Origin: Cyclobacterium jeungdonense | Lineage (GTDB): Bacteria; Bacteroidota; Bacteroidia; Cytophagales; Cyclobacteriaceae | Reading direction: 5' to 3' | Assembly: GCF_010994275.1 (NCBI RefSeq) | Contig: NZ_WMCD01000009.1 | Coordinates: 186,001 to 250,000, forward strand | Length of the DNA stretch: 64,000 nucleotides | In this document: positions 1 through 7,173 of the stretch, in pieces | How positions within the stretch are numbered: position 1 is the first letter of the stretch | Layout of the letters: each line of letters starts with the position of its first letter | Position numbers and translations under genes: made by a program | Notes under the pieces: generated by a model | What the model saw: only the letters and a program-made list of their open reading frames with translations | Database searches by the model: none | What the model was told of the DNA's origin: nothing

Positions 1-1527
1 GATATACCAGATTTTATTGGCCACCCCTTGAATAAACAGCCGGTCGTGGGAAACGGTGACAAAGGTGCCTTCATATTGCTGCAAGGCTTGCGTCAGAATG
101 TTGACCGATTGAATGTCCAGGTGATTGGTAGGCTCATCCAGAAGTAGAAAATTGGCTTCGGAGATCAATGTCTTAGCCAGGGCCACCCGTGATTTTTCTC
201 CTCCCGAGAGGACCTTTATTTTTTTGAAAACATCATCATTGGTAAACAGAAAGCAACCCAGTACGTTTCGGAGTTCAGTTTCGGTTTTTTTGCTTCCTGC
301 CTGGGTCATTTCCTGAAGGATTTCATTATTAATACCCAGAGCTTCCAATTGGTGTTGGGCAAAAAAGGATTTGATCACGTTGTATCCTTCTTCTCTGCGC
401 CCCTCTATAGGTTCGGAACCATCAATGATCCGTAATACGGTGGATTTACCTTTGCCGTTGGCACCAATCAGGGCAATTTTATCCCCCCGCTCGATACGGG
501 CATGGGCATTATCCAGGATTTCCAGATCTCCAAAAGATTTGGAAACGCCATCCAACACCACCACATCCCTTCCGGATTTTTGGGAGAACTTGAATTTAAA
601 ATTGACAGAAACTTCATCCCGGACCACCTCAGAAACCCTATCCAGCCGGTCCAGCGCTTTGACCCGGGACTGCACCTGGTTGGACTTAGTAGCCTTGGCA
701 CGGAACCGCTCAATAAACCGTTCCGTTTGTTTGATCATCTGCTGCTGGTTTTCGAAGGCATTTTGTTGGATCTCCTCCCGCGCTACCTTTTCCTTTTTGT
801 AAAATTCGTAATTACCGGCATAACTGGTCAGGTTTCCCTGGGAAACCTCCACCGTAGTTTCGGTACAATTGTTTAGAAAAGTCTGATCGTGGGATACCAC
901 CATCACAGCGCCCTCATATGCCTTCAGGTAATTTTCCACCCACTGAATGGAGGGCAAATCCAGGTGGTTGGTTGGTTCATCCAGCATAAGCAAAGCAGGC
1001 TTTTCCAATAAGAGTTTGGACAGCATGACCCGCATCCTCCATCCTCCGGAAAAGGTTTTTAGCGGCCGGCTCAGGTCTGCCGTCTGAAAGCCAATACCTT
1101 CCAACACTTCTTCTGCCTTTGCCTTGATGGTATAGCCTTCATTGGCCTCAAACCGTTCCTGCAAATGGGCCAGTTTTTGAAGTACCTGATCCGAATAGTC
1201 CGTTTCCATCTGCTTCAACACTCTTTCAATTTCCTCTTGCAAGGAAAGGGTTTCCTTAAAAGCCTCCAGTGCCACATCCAGGATGCTGTCTTCCGACTGA
1301 AAAGAAAGCAAATCCTGGTTCAAAAACCCGATACTGCAATCTTTGGCCTTTTGGACTTCACCACTGCTGGGCTGCAAATCACCATGGATGATTTTGAGCA
1401 GAGTGGATTTGCCAGTTCCGTTTAACCCTACCAGACCGATTTTGTCTTTAGGCTTGATGTGTAAGGAAGCATTTTCATACAGAGGACGTCCCCCGATGTA
1501 GTACGATAGATTGTTGATGGATAACAT
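1..1527 (-). CDS. ABC-F family ATPase (partial, C-terminus beyond left edge)
   Basis: Minus-strand frame open over all 509 codons and running off the left edge. It has two ATP-binding cassettes and no membrane segment. Cassette 1 has Walker A GLNGTGKST, the signature FSGGWRMR and Walker B LLMLDEPTNHLD. A charged linker follows (near KQTERFIERFRAKATKSNQ), then cassette 2 with Walker A GANGKGKST, signature LSGGEKSR and LLLDEPTNHLD. Duplicated cassettes with the ABC-F linker mark the translation-factor/ribosome-rescue family rather than a transporter. Members in this phylum are usually about 540 residues, so only around 30 residues are missing. The start at 1527 gives the usual family beginning MLSINNLSYYIGG. 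A TAATTTTG box lies only a few bases upstream, so the mRNA may have almost no leader. The exact subfamily cannot be settled here. Confidence 0.93.
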   Translation of the reverse strand, partial: MLSINNLSYYIGGRPLYENASLHIKPKDKIGLVGLNGTGKSTLLKIIHGDLQPSSGEVQKAKDCSIGFLNQDLLSFQSEDSILDVALEAFKETLSLQEEIERVLKQMETDYSDQVLQKLAHLQERFEANEGYTIKAKAEEVLEGIGFQTADLSRPLKTFSGGWRMRVMLSKLLLEKPALLMLDEPTNHLDLPSIQWVENYLKAYEGAVMVVSHDQTFLNNCTETTVEVSQGNLTSYAGNYEFYKKEKVAREEIQQNAFENQQQMIKQTERFIERFRAKATKSNQVQSRVKALDRLDRVSEVVRDEVSVNFKFKFSQKSGRDVVVLDGVSKSFGDLEILDNAHARIERGDKIALIGANGKGKSTVLRIIDGSEPIEGRREEGYNVIKSFFAQHQLEALGINNEILQEMTQAGSKKTETELRNVLGCFLFTNDDVFKKIKVLSGGEKSRVALAKTLISEANFLLLDEPTNHLDIQSVNILTQALQQYEGTFVTVSHDRLFIQGVANKIWYI

Positions 1528-1531
1528 GCCG

Positions 1532-1539
1532 CAAAATTA
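1532..1539 (-). promoter_or_regulatory. -7 box (TAATTTTG) of the ABC-F gene
   Basis: Exact match to the Bacteroidota -7 consensus TAnnTTTG, ending 4 bases before the ATG. Transcription would start at or next to the start codon, implying a leaderless or near-leaderless message. No -33 TTTG at normal spacing was seen. Confidence 0.45.
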
Positions 1540-1596
1540 AGAAATCTATGTGGTAATTGGCAGCAATGCAAAAAAGGATTTTACCCTGCAGCGTTT

Positions 1597-2490
1597 TTAT
1601 TGAAATAATGTCAGATCAAAACCCACGTTATGCACACCTGCGGGCGGCAGGGAATGGATACCCATCTTTTCCTGAAAGTTTCCATTATGCGTGACGGTAT
1701 CTGCAATTCCATTCCAGGGTTCTATGCAGATAAAGCCGGCATCCTTTTGTTTGGTCCACAGACCGAGCCAGCGAAACTCCTTAAAATCCATGGCGTAGCC
1801 TTTTCCCGTTTTCAGACTGCGTATAGAAACAGAAGTAACCGGACCCGCATCAGCTATTAAGGCATCGTTTTGAAACAATTCCCAATTCAGTTCCAGTTTC
1901 CCGTTCTTGAGCGGCAGGGGTTTCCTTTCGGAACCGATCAGTCCCTTTTCAAGGACGTAAAGTGAAAGAGACGAAAGGTCTTCCTGTCCAAAGTCTAATT
2001 GGTAATCCTCCAGGGATTCTTTTTCTGGTTCAAGGGGGCAGGCAAACCCTGGGTGAGCACCAATGCTAAACCACAGCTCCTCATCAGCGGAGGGGTTACT
2101 GACCCGGTAATCTACCCGCATTCCAGTATCGGTGAGGGTGTACCTGATTTCCAGTTGAAACGCAAAAGGATAGACCTGCAGGCTTTTTGCATCCGATTTC
2201 AGAGAAAATAACAGGCTATCCTGAGATTGGTCCAGCAGCAAAAACTCTCGGTCTCTGGCAAAACCATGCTGGGTAAGCGAATAGGCCTTGCTCTGGTAAA
2301 TATATTGATCGTCCTGAAGTCGGCCTACGATGGGGAAAAGTACGGGGGCATGTCTGCCCCAAATAGAAGGGAACGCTTGCCAAAGGTATTCAATCCCATG
2401 AAAGCTAAGTGAAGTACACTCGGCACCCAAACTGGAGAACCGGGCTTCCACGGGGCCATTTTTCAAGTAAAACGATTGAGAGGCGGTCAT
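1597..2490 (-). CDS. aldose 1-epimerase family protein (LacX-like)
   Basis: 297 residues, cytoplasmic, no signal peptide. It belongs to the galactose mutarotase-like beta-sandwich superfamily in the short LacX/YihR-like branch. The N-terminus (GIEYLWQAFPSIWGRHAPVLFP) and a central GAHPGFACPL carry the conserved active-site His of the family, and the C-terminal part has FICIEPWNGIAD, where the Glu is the likely catalytic base. Expected activity is interconversion of alpha and beta anomers of an aldose; the sugar cannot be told from sequence. The ATG at 2490 is the only start before the first conserved block. The gene stands alone behind the tRNA terminator. Confidence 0.85.
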   Translation of the reverse strand: MTASQSFYLKNGPVEARFSSLGAECTSLSFHGIEYLWQAFPSIWGRHAPVLFPIVGRLQDDQYIYQSKAYSLTQHGFARDREFLLLDQSQDSLLFSLKSDAKSLQVYPFAFQLEIRYTLTDTGMRVDYRVSNPSADEELWFSIGAHPGFACPLEPEKESLEDYQLDFGQEDLSSLSLYVLEKGLIGSERKPLPLKNGKLELNWELFQNDALIADAGPVTSVSIRSLKTGKGYAMDFKEFRWLGLWTKQKDAGFICIEPWNGIADTVTHNGNFQEKMGIHSLPPAGVHNVGFDLTLFQ

Positions 2491-2519
2491 GAGCAGGGAA
2501 ATTGGTGAATTTTCTGTTC

Positions 2520-2550
2520 AAAAAAAAACCTTTCCCAAAAAAGGAAAGGT
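2520..2550 (-). terminator. intrinsic terminator of tRNA-Leu
   Basis: Perfect 8-bp stem (ACCTTTCC/GGAAAGGT, arms 2528-2535 and 2543-2550) with a 7-base loop, followed on the minus strand by nine T. It lies immediately after the tRNA 3' end and separates it from the epimerase gene. Confidence 0.85.
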
Positions 2551-2554
2551 GGAG

Positions 2555-2636
2555 TGCGCACGAGAAGATTCGAACTTCCACACCCGAAGGCACCACCCCC
2601 TCAAGATGGCGTGTCTACCAGTTTCACCACGTGCGC
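2555..2636 (-). tRNA. tRNA-Leu (anticodon GAG)
   Basis: Cloverleaf read on the minus strand. The 7-bp acceptor stem is GCGCACG/CGTGCGC and the discriminator is A. The D-arm contains AAACTGGTAGAC, the anticodon stem CCATC/GGTGG encloses loop TTGAGGG (anticodon GAG), there is a long class II variable arm, and the T-loop is TTCGAAT. The 82-base length and long variable arm fit leucine. CCA is not encoded, as usual in this phylum. It has its own promoter and terminator. Confidence 0.95.
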
Positions 2637-2648
2637 AAAATGGAGATG

Positions 2649-2680
2649 CAAAACTAGTAAGATATCACTACCCTTGCAAA
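2649..2680 (-). promoter_or_regulatory. promoter of tRNA-Leu
   Basis: Minus strand TTTG (2677-2680), 20-base spacer, TAGTTTTG (2649-2656). This is close to the Bacteroidota TTTG-N19-TAnnTTTG consensus. Predicted start is about 6 bases before the mature tRNA 5' end. Confidence 0.75.
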
Positions 2681-2906
2681 CAAAAGGGAAGACAAATTTA
2701 ATGAGCCAATAGGTTGAATTTTCCTTGCTGAATTATTGGGAGGTTGCCGGTTTGATACTTGCACCTTCAGCCCGGTTCCAAATGGTAATCGGAAAAAACG
2801 ATATTGGAAATGAAAAATCATGGAGGGGAAATAAAGACATTGAAGGATGTTAAATTATTAATTAATGGTTACTGGCGGCACATTTTTTGGAAGCCTGTGG
2901 AGTAAT

Positions 2907-3245
2907 CTACTTTTTCTTTTGGTCGCTATCCGCCGATTTCTTTCTTGATTCCCCTTTATTCCCGGTCTTTTTCTCCCTTTCAAAATGTACCCCGTCTGAG
3001 TCCATATCAGAAATGGTCCTTTTTATGGGCCCCTTATGCCCTTTGTTTTTTTTTGTAGGATAGTCTTCTTCTTCAAGCAATGAACTGAGCGCATTAAACA
3101 ATGCTGCTCTGGTAGGACCGGAGGCCGGTTCATATTCATATGGTTCTTCCTCCATGCGACTGAATTCCCGTATAGAGGTGACGATAAAAACCACAAAGGA
3201 GATCACCACTACGATTGTTAATATGATTACGTCTATGTTTTCCAT
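2907..3245 (-). CDS. small single-pass membrane protein, unknown function
   Basis: 112 residues. One N-terminal transmembrane helix (about residues 7-23, VIILTIVVVISFVVFIV) is followed by a strongly hydrophilic cytoplasmic tail ending in a Lys/Ser/Asp-rich stretch (KKSADSDQKKK). No known domain recognised. Its ATG lies one base after the stop of another tiny membrane protein (3247-3417), so the two are almost certainly co-transcribed and probably translationally coupled. The tail composition suggests a disordered or nucleic-acid/protein-binding segment, which is inference only. Confidence 0.6.
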   Translation of the reverse strand: MENIDVIILTIVVVISFVVFIVTSIREFSRMEEEPYEYEPASGPTRAALFNALSSLLEEEDYPTKKNKGHKGPIKRTISDMDSDGVHFEREKKTGNKGESRKKSADSDQKKK

Positions 3246-3246
3246 T

Positions 3247-3417
3247 TTATCTCTTCATATTAAATAGTATCAAAAAACCCAATATGGTCGGGCACCACAA
3301 GCCTATGAAAATGGCTTTAAGGGGTTCTCCGACAATGAGGAAGTAGTATTCTGATACACCGATCAGAATTACCACCAATACCATCAGTACTATTTCAGAT
3401 TTTTTAAATTTTTTCAT
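3247..3417 (-). CDS. very small membrane protein (56 residues), unknown function
   Basis: An ATG at 3417 opens a 56-codon frame ending TAA at 3247-3249. The product begins MKKFKKSEIVLMVLVVILIG and has two hydrophobic segments (about residues 8-20 and 35-52) around a short Glu-Pro turn, ending NMKR. The positive N-terminus followed by two helices looks like a hairpin membrane protein. It is one base from the next gene (2907-3245), and the paired layout supports it as real rather than chance. No family recognised. Confidence 0.55.
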   Translation of the reverse strand: MKKFKKSEIVLMVLVVILIGVSEYYFLIVGEPLKAIFIGLWCPTILGFLILFNMKR

Positions 3418-3693
3418 GAATTTTATTAGCGCTTAAAAGAGTTGCCGATTATTGAGAAAATGGCGTTCGGAGCTACCATACGTTCAGGCCATTAAATGAT
3501 AAATTGATAAGAATCAATGTCATCAAAATGACTGTCCATGGGAGATTAACACGTTAAACAGCAGAAAGTTTATAGGAGACTTATTTGTGCGTTTCGTACT
3601 AACAGTTTGCAGGGCAGCTTGTCTGAACCAGATTGGTAGGGATAGAAGATGATAATCTACCTGAAAAAATAGATTCGAGCAGGAAGGCAAAGG

Positions 3694-4155
3694 TTACAAC
3701 AAATACTCCATTTTTACATCGCAGCGCTGATAAGTGCCCGGTTCCATGGGGATTTCGCGGAAGCCTAACTTTCGGTACAAGGCAATGGCCGGTACAAGGA
3801 TGGAATTGCTATAGAGGAGTACTTTTTGAGCCCCTCGCTTCTTAGCCCAGTCCAAGGCGGCCTGCCCAAGCAGCATCCCGATATTTTGTCCACGGGCCTT
3901 GGGCAGCACGCCCATTTTGATCAATTCGTACTGTCCATTACCGCTACTTTTCAGACCCACGGTGCCTACGATCTCTCCCTTCCACTCGGCAAATAGCACC
4001 TCTCCACCAGAGTTAATAAGGGTTTCCCGAGGAGTCTGCAACTGCGCTAAATCAAATGGCTCCAGAAAAAAATACTGTTCGATCCACTCCCGGTTGATAG
4101 CTAGAAAATAGGGCGCCAAAGCATCGCTAAAGGGCAGAATTTTTACCGTTTCCAT
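3694..4155 (-). CDS. GNAT family N-acetyltransferase
   Basis: 153 residues. The central block has FAEWKGEIVGTVGLK (beta4) followed by LIKMGVLPKARGQNIGMLLG, the acetyl-CoA pyrophosphate-binding loop (Q/RxxGxG/A type, here ARGQNIG). The C-terminal beta strand carries ALYRKLGFREIP, typical of GNAT enzymes. It resembles the PaiA/YhbS-like small acetyltransferases; the acceptor is unknown. The ATG at 4155 is preferred: a longer form would begin with TTG two codons upstream, inside the likely promoter box at 4159-4166. Confidence 0.85.
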   Translation of the reverse strand: METVKILPFSDALAPYFLAINREWIEQYFFLEPFDLAQLQTPRETLINSGGEVLFAEWKGEIVGTVGLKSSGNGQYELIKMGVLPKARGQNIGMLLGQAALDWAKKRGAQKVLLYSNSILVPAIALYRKLGFREIPMEPGTYQRCDVKMEYLL

Positions 4156-4158
4156 GAT

Positions 4159-4166
4159 CAAAATTA
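4159..4166 (-). promoter_or_regulatory. -7 box (TAATTTTG) of the GNAT gene
   Basis: Matches TAnnTTTG and ends three bases before the ATG at 4155, again suggesting a transcript with essentially no leader, as at the ABC-F gene. Confidence 0.45.
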
Positions 4167-4208
4167 AGGAAGTCGGGTATTAAATTAAAGTAAATGCCTG
4201 TCGGAAAT

Positions 4209-4694
4209 TTAAAAACCGAGGTCAAACTGATTGCCGGGCTTGTCTTTGGATTCCAGTTGCAGTAGTTTCAGCTTTCGCCACAGGCCGCCAGCATAGCCGG
4301 TAAGCTCCCCGGTACTGGCAATGATCCGATGACAGGGGATAATAACCAGCAACGGGTTGACCCCGATGGCAGCTCCTACTGCACGAACGGCTGTGGGTTT
4401 GGCCAGGGCTTTGGCTATGTCATGGTAAGAAACCGTGTGTCCAAAGGGTATTTTGTTAACTTCCATCCAGACCAATTTTTGAAATGCGGATCCACCGATT
4501 CCAACGGGGATATCAAAAACGGTTAGCTTCCCCTTGAAATAAGCTTCCAGTTGGGCCATGATGTCTAGAAAAAATGAGGAATCGGCTTTTTCAGATACCT
4601 TGTCCTCAGTGAAATGAGAGGACAAAAGAAAGCCATCCTCGGCGATGAGACGGATATTACCTAAGGGAGACGCCATTACCACTGTTTCTTTCAT
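4209..4694 (-). CDS. ogt: methylated-DNA--protein-cysteine S-methyltransferase
   Basis: 161 residues. Suicide repair protein that takes alkyl groups from O6-alkylguanine (and O4-alkylthymine) onto its own cysteine. The acceptor motif is VIIPCHRII with Cys121. The DNA-binding helix-turn-helix and Arg finger region lies in VSYHDIAKALAKPTAVRAVG, with conserved GANP-like AIGVNPLL just before the active site. The N-terminal domain is short and Ada-type regulatory domains are absent, so it is an Ogt/MGMT-like stand-alone enzyme. A perfect 13-bp palindrome (AAGGTT-T-AACCTT, 4722-4734) lies upstream. It sits near other DNA-damage genes (S24 repressor, DNA polymerase IV). Confidence 0.93.
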   Translation of the reverse strand: MKETVVMASPLGNIRLIAEDGFLLSSHFTEDKVSEKADSSFFLDIMAQLEAYFKGKLTVFDIPVGIGGSAFQKLVWMEVNKIPFGHTVSYHDIAKALAKPTAVRAVGAAIGVNPLLVIIPCHRIIASTGELTGYAGGLWRKLKLLQLESKDKPGNQFDLGF

Positions 4695-4721
4695 ATCCTC
4701 TACAACTTTAAAACCAAAAAC

Positions 4722-4734
4722 AAGGTTTAACCTT
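4722..4734. promoter_or_regulatory. 13-bp palindrome upstream of ogt
   Basis: AAGGTTTAACCTT is a perfect inverted repeat with one central base, 28 bases upstream of the ogt start. It could be an operator. No matching regulator is known from the window. Confidence 0.3.
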
Positions 4735-4962
4735 AACTGAGGCAGCGACGCGCTGCTGTACTTTCCAATGAGATAATCGTTGCCTGGCCTTTTTAGACTA
4801 AAAATACATGCGTCTACCGGCGCATACAGAATATGAAACCGGGATTAAGGATGAGCATTTTTAACAGGTTTCGGCAGAAAATGTTGCCGGAAATTAATCA
4901 TCGATGGGCTATCAATGACGTAAAGGTAGGTTTTATTTCAGTTTTTACCAACTAATCGCAAA

Positions 4963-5658
4963 TCATACCATCATCATGCGGTACTTCCATACTTCCCGTA
5001 CGCCTTCTGCGGCTACCTCGAAAGGTTTATACAGCGGGTTACTTGAACAGAGCAGCAGTTGCCTTTTTTCTTTCAACTGGTTGTAAGCAAGTTTGAAGGT
5101 TACGCCGTCCTGGGCCGTGACAACCACGTATTTTTCTCCATCCCGTATCTCCGTCCAGTCGTCCATGTACTCACAAACAATCCAGGATCCGTCGGGAATG
5201 GGCTCCATGGAGTCTCCATCTACCTGAAATACCCGGTATTTTTTATCCTGAGGCAGGAAGGGTAGTTGAAACCTTGGCAGCTCTCCTATAAAATCCGGAT
5301 CTGAGAATCCAGCCAGATAGCTGGCTTTAGCTTTCTGGGATACCACTTCTATCAGTTCTCGACCGCTCGCATCCACGGTGGTCGCCAGTATGCGCAGCTC
5401 CCGGCCTTTCAGATAGCGGCTGGTTTCCAACACTTCCATCAGGCGATGAGCAGGGAATTTTTCGAGGTTTTCTTTCAGCATCAGATCCACGGATACTTCC
5501 AGGTATTCACAGATGCGAACCAGCGTATCCAGCGGCGGGCTCACATTCAGCTCATACCCGGCCAGCTTCGAACGGCTAATACCCAAGCCTTCGGCCATGA
5601 TGGATTGGGTCAGCCCTTTTCTTTTGCGCAGTAATTTGATATTCGCATGAAGGTACAA
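4963..5658 (-). CDS. XRE-HTH / S24 peptidase-like repressor (LexA/CI type)
   Basis: 231 residues. An N-terminal Cro/CI helix-turn-helix (about residues 5-60: NIKLLRKRKGLTQSIMAEGL) is joined to a C-terminal S24 peptidase-like domain. The self-cleavage dyad appears intact: Ser150 in DGDSMEP and Lys189 in GVTFKLAYN. A possible Ala116-Gly117 cleavage site lies in the hinge (YLAGFSD). Such proteins repress target genes and are inactivated by RecA-stimulated autocleavage after DNA damage. The start is TTG at 5658: no ATG precedes the HTH and an in-frame TAA lies five codons upstream. It is divergent from dinB, with palindromic operator candidates between them, so regulation of dinB and itself is likely. 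Confidence 0.88.
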   Translation of the reverse strand: MYLHANIKLLRKRKGLTQSIMAEGLGISRSKLAGYELNVSPPLDTLVRICEYLEVSVDLMLKENLEKFPAHRLMEVLETSRYLKGRELRILATTVDASGRELIEVVSQKAKASYLAGFSDPDFIGELPRFQLPFLPQDKKYRVFQVDGDSMEPIPDGSWIVCEYMDDWTEIRDGEKYVVVTAQDGVTFKLAYNQLKEKRQLLLCSSNPLYKPFEVAAEGVREVWKYRMMMV

Positions 5659-5691
5659 GGATAAATTTTTTTAAAGCCAGAGATGAACAAA

Positions 5692-5743
5692 TGTAAAACA
5701 ATATGTTTAAATTATAAACATTAAATTGTCAATAATATAAACA
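5692..5743. promoter_or_regulatory. operator region between S24 repressor and dinB
   Basis: AT-rich spacer with a perfect 6-bp inverted repeat TGTTTA-N5-TAAACA (5704-5720), an adjacent TGTAAAACA (5692-5700) and a further half site TATAAACA (5736-5743). The repeats overlap TATGTTTA, a near -7 box for dinB. Position and symmetry fit binding of the dimeric S24 repressor; binding itself is inference. Confidence 0.55.
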
Positions 5744-5748
5744 TTTCA

Positions 5749-6966
5749 ATGCTTACAAAGAAAGGGGAGGAGGATACGGAAAATAAGCGGAATATAGTGC
5801 ACCTGGACCTGGACAGTTTTTTTGTTTCAGTGGAGCGGTTGTATGACAATCGCTTAGATGGAAAACCTATTTTGATCGGTGGTTCGGGAGACAGGGGAGT
5901 AGTGGCTTCTTGCAGCTATGAAGCCAGGAAGTTTGGGGTTCACTCGGCCATGCCCATGCGTACCGCCCGGCAACTTTGTCCGGAGGCATTACTGGTTCGG
6001 GGTGATTTTGCCAGGTATAGCCAAAAGTCACATGAAATCACTGATATCATCCGTGCAAGCGTACCGATCTTCGAAAAAGCGTCTATTGACGAGTTTTATG
6101 TGGATTATTCCGGCATGGATCGATTTTTTGGTTGTTTTAAAATGGCCAGCGAGTTGCGGCAAAGAATCATACAGGAAAGTGGTCTGCCCATTTCGCTCGG
6201 GCTTTCAGCCAATAAAACTGTATCCAAGGTGGCCACGGGAGAGGCCAAGCCCAACAACGAAAAGCAGGTACTCCACGGAGAGGAAAAGTCCTTTCTGGCT
6301 CCCCTTTCGGTGCGTAAGATTCCGATGATCGGGCGGCAGACTTCACAAAGCCTGTTCAATATGGGGGTAAAAAAAATCCATACGCTGCAGGCCATGCCAG
6401 CAGAGCTGTTGGAATCGGCGTTTGGAAAAAATGGGCTGCTCATCTGGGAAAAGGCAAACGGCATCGACCACGCCACCATCCGGCCTTATTCGGAGGCTAA
6501 ATCCATCTCCTCTGAAAACACCTTCGAAACCGATACCATCGATTTACGCCTGCTGGAAGCCACGCTTACGGCTATGACCGAGCAGCTTACCGGAAAATTG
6601 CGCCGGCAGCAAAAAGTCGCTTCTTCCGTGGCTGTCAAGATCCGCTACTCGGACTTTGAGACTCACACCATACAGCGTCAGGTGCCCTATACGGCAGCAG
6701 ACCACAGCCTGCTTCCAGTCGTTAAGGCCCTCTTTCACCAATTGTACCAGCGCCGTTTGTTGATCCGCCTAATTGGCCTGCGTTTCAGCGGCCTGGTTCA
6801 CGGAAACTATCAGATCAACCTGTTTGAAGACACGCAAGAGCGCATCTCCCTTTATCAAGCCCTTGATCGAATCAATGGAAAATACGGGAATAAAACCGTT
6901 TGCAGGGCAGTCGGCATGGGGGGGGGCCGCAGACGTTTTAATCCGTTTAACGGAAAGGAAATTTGA
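5749..6966 (+). CDS. dinB: DNA polymerase IV (Y-family translesion polymerase)
   Basis: 405 residues. Error-prone translesion DNA polymerase. Palm motif I is HLDLDSFFVSVE (metal ligand Asp20), and the second catalytic site is ASIDEFYVD (Asp114-Glu115). The finger region VVASCSYEARKFGV is conserved, with helix-hairpin-helix thumb segments around IPMIGRQTSQSLFNMGV and a little-finger domain to the C-terminus. A final beta-clamp-binding peptide is not obvious. Length is normal for DinB. The divergent S24 repressor and shared operator suggest SOS-type induction in a UmuDC-like arrangement, with the repressor in place of UmuD. Confidence 0.95.
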   Translation: MLTKKGEEDTENKRNIVHLDLDSFFVSVERLYDNRLDGKPILIGGSGDRGVVASCSYEARKFGVHSAMPMRTARQLCPEALLVRGDFARYSQKSHEITDIIRASVPIFEKASIDEFYVDYSGMDRFFGCFKMASELRQRIIQESGLPISLGLSANKTVSKVATGEAKPNNEKQVLHGEEKSFLAPLSVRKIPMIGRQTSQSLFNMGVKKIHTLQAMPAELLESAFGKNGLLIWEKANGIDHATIRPYSEAKSISSENTFETDTIDLRLLEATLTAMTEQLTGKLRRQQKVASSVAVKIRYSDFETHTIQRQVPYTAADHSLLPVVKALFHQLYQRRLLIRLIGLRFSGLVHGNYQINLFEDTQERISLYQALDRINGKYGNKTVCRAVGMGGGRRRFNPFNGKEI

Positions 6967-7129
6967 ACGATTGGGATTTTATTGCCTTTTTAAATTCGAT
7001 GCAGCATCCCGGTCCTTGCGTGTCGAAAAAAGCATTCTTGCCGAAAAAATAATCCCCGATTAGCAAAAGGTTGTCCTGGCGATGCTTTTGGAAAATCGCT
7101 GAGCAAATACGCTCGATTTAACGAGGCTG

Positions 7130-7164
7130 AAATAAAAGCCGCCGTCACCAGGTGGATGACGGCG
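7130..7164 (-). terminator. intrinsic terminator of isocitrate dehydrogenase gene
   Basis: Perfect 8-bp GC-rich stem (CGCCGTCA/TGACGGCG, arms 7140-7147 and 7157-7164) with a 9-base loop, followed on the minus strand by GCTTTTATTT. It starts 10 bases past the icd stop. Confidence 0.7.
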
Positions 7165-7173
7165 TGAAAAATG

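Noticed and set aside
125-876. Plus-strand frames at the left edge
   Set aside because: They are shadows of the ABC-F gene on the minus strand, which has full ABC motifs.
3418-3693. Possible gene or RNA in the gap
   Set aside because: 276 bases with only weak repeats and no start, RNA fold or conserved motif seen.
6105-6479. Minus-strand frame within dinB
   Set aside because: Overlaps a fully conserved polymerase gene in antisense and has no motif of its own.
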